The notes under the pieces: model-generated | What the model was told of the DNA's origin: nothing | Database searches by the model: none | What the model saw: only the letters and a program-made list of their open reading frames with translations | Program-made: the position numbers and the translations under genes | Part shown: piece after piece, positions 49,301-63,700 of the stretch | How the letters are laid out: every line of letters starts with the position of its first letter | Position numbering within the stretch: position 1 is the stretch's first letter | Assembly: GCA_022577435.1 (NCBI GenBank) | Contig: JAKOON010000028.1 | Coordinates: 930,001-994,000, forward strand | Direction of reading: 5' to 3' | Length of the DNA: 64,000 nucleotides | DNA from: Embiotoca jacksoni | Lineage: Eukaryota; Chordata; Actinopteri; Embiotocidae

Positions 49301-52300
49301 TGGTTCGATGCTGCAGGATGTAAACGGCACTGCGTCGTCTCACGTCTGCGTTTCTCTTCCAGACCTTCACTGAAGGACACCGATTCTTTGATCAGTATGA
49401 GATCATCTTCACGGCCCTCAGACAGGCTGCAGAGGTTTACGTGAGGTCGGACAGTTCAAGTAAGACTCCTCTCCACTTTATCTGTTATTTATTCATGTAA
49501 ATATATAGAGAAGTGTTTGTTGTGGCTCCGGTTAAACAGTCTCACTATTGATTTCATGTTACAGGGTCTCAGACCTGTAACAAAGGTAAGTCCAGAACAT
49601 TGTGACCATCTTTAAACTCCGCCCGTCTCCCGAGCTGCACTTTTCTTTTATTAACATCCTCCGAACTCCCAGAACAGAGAAATAATTTTTGCATGAAGGG
49701 TGTTGGTAGATGGAGCATGATTCTTTCTGAGCTAACATCGAAACACGAGACCGAACGATCAGAAGGTGTTTCAGAGATGTCAGTTTTTGTATTTCTTCCT
49801 TTCAGTTGACGAAGCGGAGGGCGTGAGTAAGTTCCTCAGCGAAACGACGGCTCAGTGGAAGAACCTGGCTCTGGAAGTGCGCAGTGTCCGCAGCATGCTG
49901 GAGGAGGTGATCTCCAACTGGGAGAAGTACAGCAGCACGGTGGCCGGTCTGCAGGCTTGGCTGGAGGACGGCGAGCAGATGCTCAACCAGTCGGAGGGCG
50001 CCAAGCGAGTACGTGCGCACATGTGGATGTTGTGAAAGCACGCGTTTGATTGGCTGCAGCTGACCTCCCTCCTTCTTCCAGGACTTCTTCAGGAACCTGT
50101 CTCACTGGATCCAGCAGCACATGGGCATGAACGACGCTGGAAACTTCCTCATCGAGACGTGCGACGAGACCGTGTCCCGCGACCTGAAGCAGCAGCTCCT
50201 GCTGCTCAACGGGAGGTGGAGGGAGCTCTTCGTCAAAGTCAAGCATGTAAATAAATCTCCCACCGGTCCTGGTTCTGACTCCTCTCATCCAGAACATTCA
50301 CTCACATTGTTGTTGGCTTCTGCTTCAGTACGCCAGAGCGGACGAGGTGGACAAGCTGAGGCAGGACTACCAGGACGGCATCAACACCCTGAAAATTTTC
50401 ATGGACGCCACCAACGAGAAGATGACGGCTGCTGTCCAGGTTTCCTTCCTGAACGTCAGGGCGTTCGTTCAGGATGTTGACGTAAGCGGCCCGGTCCCTC
50501 CTCCTCCATCCTCACACAGATCGTCTCAGTGAAGTCACATGATGTCTTTTGATCTTCCTGCAGGAGATCAAGCACAAAGTGCCGGCGATGGAGGCAGCGT
50601 GTAAGGCGGCGAGCCGGACGGCTCAGCTGCTGACCAAAGACACGCCTCAGGAGGAGGTGACGCAGATGATGGACGTGATGGCTTCCATCAAACAGCAGCT
50701 CAGCAAGGTGTGAGGACGACACTTATTTATACTAATTGAATGTTTTAGACGCTGTTGGCGATGTCGTCGATTTAAGGTTGTTAATGACGCACTGTGCTCC
50801 AATCAGGTGAGAGAGAGGTGTCTGCCACTGCTCAGGGATTCCCAGTCTCTGTTACCGCCTCTGGAAGAGATGGAGAAGAACATCACGGGCTTCTACCAGG
50901 CTCTGGAAAAGGCCAGTCACATCACCGGCACCGGCGAGTCCGAAGGGCCCGTGGACTTCAAACAGAAGTGTCAGGTGACTGAAATACTCAACAGCAGCGT
51001 TTTGAATCTGGACGTGAACATACAGCTGACAGCGGTCTGTCCCGTCGCTCTGCAGGAGCTGGCCACCTTCACTCACAGCTGTAAGAAGTGTCTGACGGTG
51101 ATCGAGAGAAACCATCAGAGCATCCAGAAGCTGATGAACGGCAGTAAGACCCTGCAGCACATGGACATGAGTCTCCTGCAGAAACGGGTCGCCGATCTGC
51201 AGATGTCCTCGCAGGTAAACCTCAGGACCAACTGAAGCTCCGCCCACCCGCCCCCACAGCTGCTTTAATAATATGTTTTTCGTTTGCGTGTTCAGAACCT
51301 GATTAAAGAGTCCACTGAGTGGAGGAGACATTTGGAGGCGAACAGCAGCCTCATGAAGAGGTTTGATGAGTCCCGGGTCGAGCTGGAGAAGGTTCTGAAG
51401 ATGGCCCAGAACTGTCTGATGGAGAGAGGAAACCCAGAGGAGCTGCTGAAGAAACACACGGTGAGTTTTTCCTGCAGGATTCAGGAGCTTCTTCATCACT
51501 TACAGTCTGTTTAATTTACACAAAGAGAGCCAATAAGGCACCAAAACATCCCAAAGATCAAAATAACTAATGCAACACAACATGGAGACGCACAATCAGA
51601 CACTGTGGTGAAGACCAGGTCTGGAGGAGGAGCTGACTGAGGAGGAACAGGAAGTAGGAAGGAGGAGAAGAGTTGAGTGAGCATATATATATATATATAT
51701 ATGGGATTGAGTTGAGGTGCGAGTCTTCTGCTCACCTGCATCAGAACCTCCAATTGGGAACAAATGTTTGTCTGTGTGAAATGTGAGCTTCATTTGTTCT
51801 TCGTCTCTTGATGTTTGCAGTATTTCATGTTACTTATGTTAAGTTATAATAATGATGATTATGTTATGCTGGTTCTACTGGAGTATTGTGTAGATTTATT
51901 TTGTATTGAATTCATTGTTTGTTAACACACAACACATATTTTCTGTTTAAACCAGCATTGATTGGTTCCAGTCTACGGCCGTTAATCCTTCAGTCAACAC
52001 AAGTAAAGAGGAATACAAAAACATTCCTCAGATATTTTACAGAAACCTGCAGGAAGTTGCCCGGTAACGAGGCTCTGCCCTGCACAAAGTGATCCTCTGA
52101 AGTGTTTTGCAGGAGTTCTTCGGGCAGCTCGACCAGCGGGTCCTGAACACCTTCCTGAAGGCCTGCGATGAGCTGACCGACATCCTGCCGGAGCAGGAGC
52201 AGCAGTCGCTGCAGGAGACCGTCAGGAAGCTGCACAAACACTGGAAGGTAGTCGCTGTCTGTCATCTCCTTAATGCGTTCATATCAGATATTCAAGTGTC

Positions 52301-55300
52301 CGTCAAACATCCTGCAACAAGTCTGTGGACGATGATTGATTTAAATCCTTATTTATACATCGTATCTAATATTATCAGCTATGCATAAAGCTCTGGATTA
52401 TGCCTCCCTGAGCAGGATGTCCAGACCGACGCCCCCTTCCACCTGCTGCACCTGAAGGTGGAAGTGGAGCGCAGCAAGCTGACACTGTCGCTGCAGGAGT
52501 GTCAGGCGGAGGTGACCCGGGAGAACCGGCACATGGCGAGCACCGGCAGTGAGCGGCTCATCAAGGAGCACAGGGTGAGCAGCAGCGTTTAGATACTGAT
52601 CAGGGAGTCGGTAATCATTCACAGCAGCTCTGAGGGAGGATGATGATGATGATGATTGATCTTCTCGTCATCTGCAGGCCTTCTTCAGGGAGAAGGGCCC
52701 TCAGTCCATCTGTGACAAGCGGCTGCAGCTGATGGAGGAGCTCTGTCAGAAGCTCCCTGAGGCAGACCCCGCCCACCAAACCCTGGAGGCGGCGAGGAAG
52801 GACCTGGCAGAGGCCCGGGAGGAAATTGAGAGCATGCATCAGAAGCTGCTGCAGCACCAGGACAAGTGGAAGGAATACAGCACGAGGTGCAGCGGCTCGG
52901 TTCACCCTCACAATAATGAGACAGTGTTGTTGTTGTTCATTGTCAGCCAGAGTCACATTCTTCACATACTCACAGTAATCAAGAGGCAATGCTTCCTTCA
53001 GTTGAGACACAGAGCAGCTGCAGTTTGGAGAGCTTATTGGACAGTAAAGATACTTCATCCATCAACACACACTGATGACCAGGAAGTAGAAAACACTGAT
53101 TATAGTTTATGAAGGTGGATCAATAGGTTCAGAGGATGTGAGCGATGTGCAGCATCGCGATGTGCACATAGAACCCTGATGAGGAAGTGGTGCAAGTTTC
53201 ATCACTTGATCGCCTGTTTTCAACACAATGTCCTGCTAACAAAACTAACAGACAGATAATTTTGCTAAAACAGCCCAGCTAAACTCAAGTTACCAAACAG
53301 CTCAAACCAGATGCCTCAAAAGGTCCCAGTAGAACTCGGTGTTGACAGTCTGACCCTGGGGGACGAATTCACAGTGACACAACCCCGCCAACGTCAAAGA
53401 AAACCCACCGTGGACAGTGAAGCCCCGCCCCTCTTGAAACGTGAATGTCACTCAGAACACCTTGCCTGGCTCATCACCGTAGACTTTCTGAAGCATTTCA
53501 TGGGTCTCCGTTGACCATTTCCAGAGTTTGAAACAAAATTATATAATAACCTTTAATATGTTTCCTTTATTAGATCTGTTTGTAGTTTTTGAAGAGACGA
53601 TATCTCCCTGATGACCGAGTTTCTCTCTTTGTGCTGTCATCAGGTACGCTGAACTCTCCTGCTGGCTCATCTCTAAAGAGAGCCAGCTGCGGCTGCTGAG
53701 GAGTCGAGCCAATGACCCCAGGAAGTACGGGCAGGTGAAGGCGACCATCACGGTGAGTCGCATGACCTCGGCGGCCGATCCTCTGACGTCTCCGTGCTGC
53801 CTTGCCTCCGCTGATGGTCAGTGTCTCCTCCTGGTCGTGTGCAGGACCTGAGGAACGACGCCGAGCTGCAGGAGGGGAACCTGGGCTGGCTGAAGGCCCG
53901 CATGGCCGGGCTGATCGAGATCTGCGCCGACAGCGACGCCCAGAGGCAAAGCAGCACGCTGAGCAAGCTCTCCGCCGACTTCAAGGGTCTTCTGACTTCT
54001 GTCTTCGAGGTGGGGGAAGTTCTCACGTGTTTTATTAATGAAACAGACTCATCATACTTGTGGGGAAGATGTCAGGAAAGTGTTGCAAGGGAGACTTTTG
54101 ACCTTTTATCCTGTTAGACACTAATAGGATCAAATAAATTAATCAATTCGGAACTATTTTATCATAATTAGATTGTATTCTGAAATTATGACCACAAACA
54201 AGTTTTGAACCCAAAGTTGAATAATTTTTGTGTGAAATTTGAAGAAATCCCCTCCAGAACATCGTAGTCTTGCAATTTCAGAAATGTTTGTGGAAACTTC
54301 CTGCAGTTTCGCAACAGAAGCTCTGCTAAAAGTATTACGACATAAAGTCGTCTTTTCAAAGAAAACTGACTTCATAAACAAAAACAACTGGTCATTTCCA
54401 ATCAGCAAGGCTCTCAACTTGCAATTTTTTTTTTTTAATTCCTGCAATTTTACTGCAAAAAACTCACTTAAAACTCAAAATATGACATCTGAATTTTTGA
54501 GAAAGTCATCAAAATCAGCAATCTTGGAGGGACAGATGGGCAGCCTCTGGTCACATGTCCTGAAACTGACAGCTTCCAGTCGACAACAGCTAAAACTGAG
54601 ACCTGCAATCATCCAGATAAAAGTTCTGTCACATAATTCTTACATACAGATGAAATTATAAACTACAGGAACGGATTCTTCATGACTCTTCATCAGTTTT
54701 CTCAGTATTATTATCATTTTGTGATGTGTGTCTCTCTGTCAGGCGGAGAAGATGGTGCTGGCGGTGGGCGACTGTGTGCAGTTCAGAGAGGAGGTCCAGT
54801 CCACCCTGGAGGACCTGGTTCAGGGTCAGAAGGAGGCCCAGGCCGAGGTGACCAGAATACTGGACTGTTCCACAGTGAGAGAAGCTCAGCAGCTGCTGCT
54901 GGTCCACCAGGTGAAGCAGGACACCAACAGGTGAATCCGTTACTGATGATTTCAAATGAATTTTAATAACATGTTTCCTTCGAACAGCAACTGCTGAAGC
55001 GTCTGAAGCTGAAGAGGAAGGACGTGCAGCAGCTGATCAGCAGGGGGCAGCAGCTGCAGGCGGAGGAGGGGCTGGGAGACGCTCTGCAGCACGACCTGCA
55101 GAGTTTAGAGAACACACTCAGCAAGATGGAGCAGAACATGGACTCTCAGGAGCAGAGCCTCGAGGTGAGCAGGGGCCTGGAGGGGAGCAGGGCCCTGGAG
55201 GGGAGATGATTTTCCTGACGCCTTCAGGTTTATATAAAGTTCAAGTTACATGTACCTGTCGTCCTCAGGTGACGCTGGCAGCCTGGCAGGAGTTCGATAG

Positions 55301-58300
55301 CCAGCAGGAGGCGGTGCATGAGTTCGTGAGTAAAGCGCGCTCATCGATGGAGCGGGACCTGAACTTCAGCAGCGCGGAGAGCCTGTCGGTGGAGCTGGAC
55401 CAGGCCAGAGTCAGTACCTGTTTTGCCTTTTTTTTAAACCGTTCTCCGTCCTGCCGCTGCATGTGATGGAGGATGAATGTTAACGAGACGGTGTGTGTGT
55501 GTGTGAACAGGTGCTGCTGAAGCAGTGTGAAGCCGAGGCCCTGCACATGAACACGCTGCTGAAGAGAGCCACGGAGATCCAGCTCGGCCCGAAGAACAAG
55601 AGTCTGCTGTTGCAACAGGCCCGGACCCTCAGCGAGCACGTGGAACGGGTGGAGGCGGGGCTAAAGAAAGAGTGAGATCACATCTGATTCACTGTCCGTT
55701 AATGAAGTCTGAGGAGACGTCAGCTGGTCTGTGGCTCCTACCTGACGAGATACAACTTGTTTTAACTCCTGTCGTCTCTGCAGCGTGCGGACTCTGGAGG
55801 ACATGAAGCAGCAGTGGGACCGGTTCAGCACCGGCTTCGAGGCCTTCTCCTCGTGGATCTCCGACAAAGAGAAGCAGCTGGAGGGGATGAAGTCGTCCAC
55901 TCGGCCTCTGGAGGAGCAGATCAGCTCAGTGAAGGTGCAGCTCTGCTCTCTGACGGCGAGCAGCAACCGCACAACCAGAACACTGCAGCTAGAATCAATA
56001 ACAGTCAATAACAACGACACTGTCAGCACATAGGAAGAGGAGGGAGTCTTCATCAAGTCTGTGCTTTTTAATTCAGTGCCGACATCATGAAAATGTCCCG
56101 TAATAAACCACTCAACCATGTTTGTTGGTTTTAATGAGCATTTAATATTAATACTTAATTAAAAAGAAAAATTGGATTTAAATCAAATGGGAGGTTCAAA
56201 GTGGATCTTTTTCCATATTTAAGTACGTTTACAGATTCCATGATTAATTACACCATGAATTAAAATATGTCCTCTGCAGCAGCTGATGTCTTGTGATTAG
56301 TTTACAGATCGAGAGGATTGTATGCCGCAGATATCCGTCCTCTGCTGACTTGCTGGCTTTAATGCACACGTTTACAGAAAAACAAATGAATTTCTCGTGC
56401 AAAAACTCTTGTGACCACATGCACACGTGTACGACGGAGTATCAGGGCCACTTCAAGGGGAAAAAATAAGACTTTATTGACAACATTTCCACTCTATTCT
56501 TGCCACAGGCCGTTGGAGCGGAGCTTCAGGACCGGGCTGAGGTCCTCTCTCAGTTGGAGACTGACTCCCAGGCTCTGACCCAGTTTGTGTCCTCGGGGGA
56601 GGCGGCTCGCATCAAGGCCCGGCTCACCCAGATCGGCAGGTACTGGGAGGAGCTGAAGGAGAGCGTCCAGCAGCTGGACGGACAGCTGGAGGAGAGCTCG
56701 TCCCACCAGCACAAGTTCAAGATGAGCCTGCAGGAGGTAAACGCTCTCTGATACCGACGCCGTGTTGAAATCCGACCTGGACGTTTAACCTGTTTGCTAT
56801 CTTTGATGTCTTCCAGGTTCGAGCATCTCTTGGTGAGCTTCATACCAAACTGGAGCAGCCTGTCAAGTCCTGCACGTCGTCCTCTGAGACCTACAGAACT
56901 CTGCAGACGCACACGGTACTCACTTCTCTCTACTCTGGTTTATTTATTCGCTCTGAATGTATGCCTCCTTATTTGTAGCAAGTGAATGTTTTTCGCCAAA
57001 TTTGACCCAATTCTCTTAAGGCGTTCCTGAGATCTCATGCTCACATGAATGTGTACAATGGGGGTCACAGTGGCCCTGACCTTTAACCTTTGAACCCCAA
57101 AAAAATGAATCAGTTCATCTTTGGTATCATATGAATGTTTTTGCCAAATTTGACCCAATTCCCTCAAGTTGTTCTTGAGATTTCGCGTTCACAAGAACAG
57201 GATGAACAGAAAGCATACCGCCGGCTGTGACTATCACCTGGACGAAGACATACAAACACAGTGATACTAACGGAGCGCTGTCGTTCCCGTCAGTGTCGGC
57301 AGTCCAGCTCTGGTAACGACGACGCTTTGCTCTGTCACTTCCTGTCTCTCCGCAGGACGTCTGTCAGAGTCTGGAGCGTCTGAAGGGAACCTTGCTGTCG
57401 CTGTCGGCCGGAGCTCGTCGACTCAGTGACAGAGAGCAGGCGGAGAGGACGGTGACGGAGCTGAACGCCCGCTACGACCGGAACTTGCAGCAGGCCAAGG
57501 ACAAGCAGAGCTCTCTGGAGAACCTGCTGTCTCTGTGGCAGAAGTAGGAGCCCGCAAACACACCGATAGAACTACTGATAACCTGCACAGATTGATACAG
57601 GACGCGTTTCTGCTGCGGTGTAACACGGACGTGTCTCTGATGTGCTTTAGGTTTGAGAAGCGGCGCTCCAGCTTTGTTTCCTGTTTGGAGAGAAGTGAGT
57701 CTGTGTCCAAACCGGAGTGTCAGTATCTGTCAGCAGACAAGAACAAGCTGCGCAGTGAGACGCAGGATTTCCAGGTAAAACACAGAAAAAAAATAAAAAA
57801 TTCTAAATGGATCATTTGCTGTTACGCGAGCGCATGAACGTCTCCCCCTGCAGGCGCTGCACGCGGACGTCCGGTCCCTGGAGAGGACTCACGCCGAGCT
57901 GCTGTCTGTGGGGACGTCCCTGTTTCCCACCGCACCCGAAGACAGAGTCCATCAGCTGAGGGATGAGCTGGAGACGCTGCAGAGGAGACTGCAGGTCCAG
58001 AACCAGGTCCTCCCTCAGAGGTACGAGTTGTCTTTTGATTGTTTTGATCAGAAATGTTAGATTTTTCTCAAAAATGTTGATGTAACTTTTAAGCGAGTTT
58101 TTTTGCAGTAAAATTGCAGAAATTAGCAAAAAATGCAAGTCGGGGTTAAAAACGGTTATTTGTCTAGCTGCTACAGAGTGATATGTGCCAACTTGACATT
58201 GTTGTATTGATTAATGACAGTTGGTGAATATCCAGTATGACTTAAATGTTCTGTATCCGTCTGTATCTGATGAACTGAGCTGCAGCGTTGATGAGGATCT

Positions 58301-59502
58301 TCTTCCTCCTGCAGGATCTCAGACCTGCAGACCCACCTCTCTCTGGTGGAGCAGTTCGACCAGGCCCTGCTCAAGTTCTCTCAGTGGGGGGAGACGATGC
58401 TGTCAAACCTGCACGCTGAGTCTCAGATTAACATCGGCAGCCTCCAGTCTGCTGCCTCCCAGGTGAAGGTGAGACCTCTACAGTTTATCCTCCAAACTGA
58501 CGACTGTAGGAGTCAGCGGGTGGATGATGAGCGCTGTGGTTGACTCTCCTCTGACAGGAGACCCAGGCCGCCCTGCAGAAGCAGTCCGTCGTGAGGCAGA
58601 GCTTGGAGCAGCAGGCCGAGAAGCTCTGCCAGTTCTGCGAGCCCGGAGACGCGTGGCTCCTCCGCAGCAGAGCAGACAGCTGCCTGCAGCCGTACGTGGA
58701 GGCCCAGCAGGTGGCGGAGCTGCAGGCGGAGTGCCTGGAGCGGCTGGAGGCCTTCCTGCAGACCCACGGCGTGGCGGCCGGAGTGCTGCGCGGCCTCCGG
58801 CAGACGGTGGAGAGCGCCGGGAGCTGGGACCGAGGACGGGTGGAGGAGCTGCAGCAGGAGCTGGCCACCGTCGTCCCGGACATCAGCCAGCTGGAGACGC
58901 TCGCCGTCAACCTGGACAGCAGCCTCTGCAAAGCTCACCTCCACATCGGAGCTGAGGACGGGTCCCGCAGGTCCTGCCGCATGCTGGCGGACTCCCTCAG
59001 TGCCGAGCTGGACGCCGTAAGGAACCTGTTGGGCACCAAGCAGAGCGAAGCCGAGGCCCTGGGCGCTCTGTGGACGTCCTTCAGACAGAGGAAGGAGCAG
59101 CTGCTCAAAGCCGTGGAGGACATCGAGGAGAAGGCCGACCACCTGAGCCTCAAGGAGCCAAGCCTGCACGCCCTGCAGCAGCGGTAACGTATCTCAGATC
59201 AGGGATGTCCTTCAGAGACACTGTCCCCACGAGAGAGCGTATGAACCATCATGTTGTCCCTCTGTCTGCCAGGCTGCGCTTCTTCAACCAGCTGGAGGAC
59301 GAGCTGCAGTCGCACCAGCACGAGGGGCAGTGGCTGCGGGACAAAGGCAAGCAGCTGGCCCACAGAGACACGGAGCTGGCCGGGGAGGTGCTGCGGGAGA
59401 TCGGCCTGCTGGAGACGACGTGGGCGGACACCAAGAGGATCCTCACAGAGAGGTCAGCGGCGGGTTTTAAATATAGTTTACTGTAGTTTACTCTTGACTC
59501 TA

Positions 59503-59559
<57 letters not shown>

Positions 59560-60709
59560 TGTGTGTGTGACTCCACCGACAGACAGGAGCAATGCAGCAT
59601 CCTCTCTGAGCTCATGAAAGAGTACCAGACCCTGAAGACGACTATCGGCGGCGTGACAGAGAGCGCCGAGCCTCTGGTGGAGATCAGCTCAGCTCTGAAG
59701 GACCATGAAGACACCAAGAGGTCTCTCACCAAGGTCAGAGACACCATCACTTCCTCCTCACAGCTTCCTGCCTCGTCTGTTTCTCTCTCTCCGTCTGTCG
59801 GTCGGATCTCCTCACCGGTTCGCTGTCTCTGCTCCGCTCACAGCACGAGGCGGTGAAGGCGGAGATGGTTACCAAGCAACACAAACTGGACCAGTTCTCC
59901 AGCAAAGGGAAGCAGCTGGTGATGGAGCTGAAGAAGATCCCCGACTGTGACTCCAGCGTGGTGAAGCAGGACATGGAGATGCTGGTGGATCAGTGGCTGG
60001 ATGTAAGTGTGGCGGTGGAGGAAGATCACGTGATCATTTAGTTTTTTATAGGGAGGTAACAGACAGTAAACTGATAAAAAAAACAACTCTGCAGGTGTCG
60101 GAGAAGATCGACGAGAACATTGAGCGTCTGAACCACAGCTTATCTCTGTGGGACGATGTGCGTAAGATCAGCGAGGACGTGGACAGCTGGACAAGCAGCT
60201 GTGTGATGGAGCTGAACGAAAGTCTAAACAACCTCAACAACAGCCAGAACGTGTCGGCGAGGCTCTCAGCCTTACAGGTACTCTTCAACCAAGGAGACAT
60301 CAGAGAGAAGGAATAAAAATGAAGAAACAACGATAAATTTAGACTCTGATGAGGAGAGATGACCAAATCAATCAATCAAACTTTATTTATATGGCACTTT
60401 TCCTACATTTTGGTGCAGTTCAAAGTGCTTTACAGATGATTGACAGGCAGCTCCAGTTCAAATGTTCTTTGTTCAAATGATTTTGTTTAATTCACATGTT
60501 TGTGTCTCCGATGAGAAGAGAACATTAAAGGAAATCTCATCATAAAACCATCATTTTCAAAAGGGAATCAGAGATTCAAACTGACAGCAAGACAGTGAAA
60601 AAAAAAAAAACAAAGGACAGAAATGCAGCATTTAAAACGTTTTGGAGGAGGAACGAAGTGTCTTCTGATATGACAGAAGACTTGCTGCTTTTTAATCATT
60701 CGTTTGTGT

Positions 60710-60759
<50 letters not shown>

Positions 60760-63700
60760 AACTTTGGTGGGAAATAAGGATCATTTAAAAGAAAAGAAAA
60801 AACTTTTGCATCTCTGCATCCCCTTTTTCCATGTCAGTGTTGATCAGAAGGACATCAATCATCTGCTTAAACTCTTCCAGCTTGGCAGGTGTGGACCAGA
60901 AAAATATAAATATATATTTGAGAACAAATTAAAAACACTATCAAACGGAAAATAAGACGGTTTAAAAACCACTTTGATAGCGATGCACCCAAGACGATAA
61001 AGATAAAAGAAACGTAGAAGATGGATTAAAAGCTAAAATGACAGTAAGAGAAGTAAAATGGAGCGAGATAAGAACTACAAACTAAAAACGAGTTAAAAAA
61101 AATTAGGACAATGCATTAAAAATGATTAAAAGTTACAATTAATCAGAACATGAGATGGGATAGCTGGGAGGAATAAAAAAATATGTAAAAGTAGCTCAAC
61201 AGATGGTAGAAGGTGTGAAAGTGTGGTGGAAATAAATAAATACAAGCCAATAGATCAGGAGTCGGATCCGGCCCGCCAGGGGGTCCAGCTCGGCCCGCCG
61301 GATGACTTTGCTAAGTGTGAAAATTACAGAAAGACATAAATTGCATTTCTATGAGAATATGGAGGTTTATGAGTACAAACGTTTTGTTATTTTTTTTTTT
61401 TAATCGATCCAGTAATTGCTTCAAAAACAGCGTAAATGCGACGTTTGCTCCGGAGGAAGAAGCGCTCGGTACCACAGGCAGCCGCGCTCGCTGCTCGCTT
61501 TGTGACGTCAAACGCGTCACAAAGCAAGTTTTTCTGAGTTTTTGGTCTTTATGTTTCTAGTTTATTGTAGAAAGACCTTAAAACAGGGTTTATCATCCAA
61601 AAACCTTCACCAATGATTTAAACAAAGAGAAATATTGTCGTTATGTATGCGTTATTATGCTATGATTTTACTGGTCTGGCCCACTTGAGATCAAAGTGGG
61701 CAGTATGTGGCCCCTTAACTAAAATGAGTTTGACACCCATGCAATAGATAATAAGAAACTTTTAACAGTAAGTATAATGAAATTAAGATATGTGTAAAAT
61801 AGATGTAGGACAGGAGTCCTGGAGACGAGATGCTGCAGGGAAAATCACAACAATCAGGACCCAACAGTTTATTGGCTCCAAAACCGTGAACAGAAATATC
61901 GCTGGTGACGACAAGATTATGAACGAGTGATTAGACGGAGAAGTGATGAAGAAAATAGAGCATCAGGAAGAGGAATGAACTAAGGGAACAGATCTTCTTT
62001 ATTTGACTTGCAGAATCATTAAGATGAAACAAAACTGATTTGTTTCTCCTGAAATCTTGGACTGATTTTGACTTTGAGATCTTCCTGTCAGGTCGACGTT
62101 TCGGCAAACAAAAATCCTGAACTTCTGGTCAGAAACTCTAAAAATGTCCCTCTGATGAGCCAACGACTGTTTACGCATTGATTCATCTGTGCAGGCTGAG
62201 ATGAGTGAGAAGGAGCAGAAGCTGGAAACCCTGCAGAGCAAAGTGTCGGAGCTGAAGAAGTGCAGCCACAGTCCGGAGACTCCAGTCAAACTGCAGGTAT
62301 GCGACGCTTCGTTTGTTCTGAAGGATTCCGGAGAAACCTCTGCAGAAAACATGAGCTCTCCTGCTGTCGTGTCTTTTCCAGGTGATGGAGAACGACCTGC
62401 GGAAGAAGATCGCCGGCGTTCAGAAGCTACACCAGCAGGCCCGTGGGAACCTGGTGGACTTCAGCTCCCAGAGGAAGCAGCTGGAGGACTACATCTCCCA
62501 GATGTCCGCATGGCTGAGGAGCATGGAGGAGTCTCTGGTGTCCTCCCCCACCGGGTCCGACCCAGACGACATCTGCAGAGTGAAGGTGCAGCATGAATCA
62601 CGGGCCCCCACTGTAAACCACAGCACCTGAAAGGTCAGACACTAAACCCTGTTTTTTGCTGTAGGACCTGCAGAAGGAGCTGCAGAACCAGCAGGGCAGC
62701 ATCGACTCCACCAGGGAGAGCCTCAACACGCTGTGCAGGAAGTACCCGTCGGAGGAGCTGGCCGGTCTGGGTTCAGCTCTCACTGACCTCATCAAGGCGT
62801 ACGAGTCGGTGAACCAGCTGTCGGCCCGGACGCTGGCGTCGCTGCAGACCGGCCTGCAGCAGCAGTTCAACGGTGAGAATTTAATTGATCTCCCCGGTTG
62901 AACTCTCAGTCTGCATGTTGATGCTGATTCTTCCTCCCGCCTCCTCAGACCTGGTCCAAGAGTTTCACCGCTGGCTCTCAGAGCAGAGGGAGATCGTGAA
63001 GGAGTGTTCAGACCGGTCCGGAGACACTCAGATCGTCGAGCGCAAACTCCAGAAGCTGAAGGTGAAGCAGGAAGCTCCGACCGGACACGAGGAGATTCAG
63101 GTGAAATACAAACATCGGAGTGAAACTAAACGCGATGTCATCCGTCAGGGGGCGATGGACCGGGTGGAGGAGGGGGAGGTCCGCCTCACTCAGGTCTGCG
63201 AGGAAGGAGAGAAGCTCCTCCTCCATCTTCCCAAAGCCAGCGCCGGGCAGGTCCAGCAGCACCTCTCCTCCATCCAGCAGGACTGGGACAGCTTCGTGGA
63301 GCAGTGCCGGCAGAACCAGCAGATCCTGGAGGACAGCGCGTCCCTCATGAAGGGGTAAGGAGACCCGCGCGACCCGGTTCTGGGCAGCCCGTCTGCGAGC
63401 CCACCGTTTTAACAAGCCCTCTGAATCCCTGGCAGGTTCGAGGGTCGGCTGAAGAAGCTGCGCTGGTGGCTGGAACACATGGAGACGCGGATGAGCGGAG
63501 ATCTGCTGGAGGCCAACCAGCGCGGTCCGGAGAAGGCGGTTCTGGAGCAGGTGGAGGAGTACCAGCAGGAGGTGCTCAAAGAAAGGTGCTGCTGGGCCCG
63601 CTAACATGAGAGGGGAGGAGTTTCTTCTTCGCTGTCTCCTGAAGGTTAAACTCTCCTTCCTCTCATGCAGGGACTCCTTCGAGCGGCTCGGCCAGGAGGG

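Noticed and set aside
49565..49585. 21-nt microexon between syne1 exons 16 and 17
   Set aside because: It has AG and GTAAG borders, but in the required phase it contains a TAA stop; exon 16 joins exon 17 directly in frame.
54911..54930. Alternative donor 20 nt after the syne1 exon 29 donor
   Set aside because: It would shift the frame, whereas the donor at 54910 keeps the HQ-QLLKRLK match to the family.
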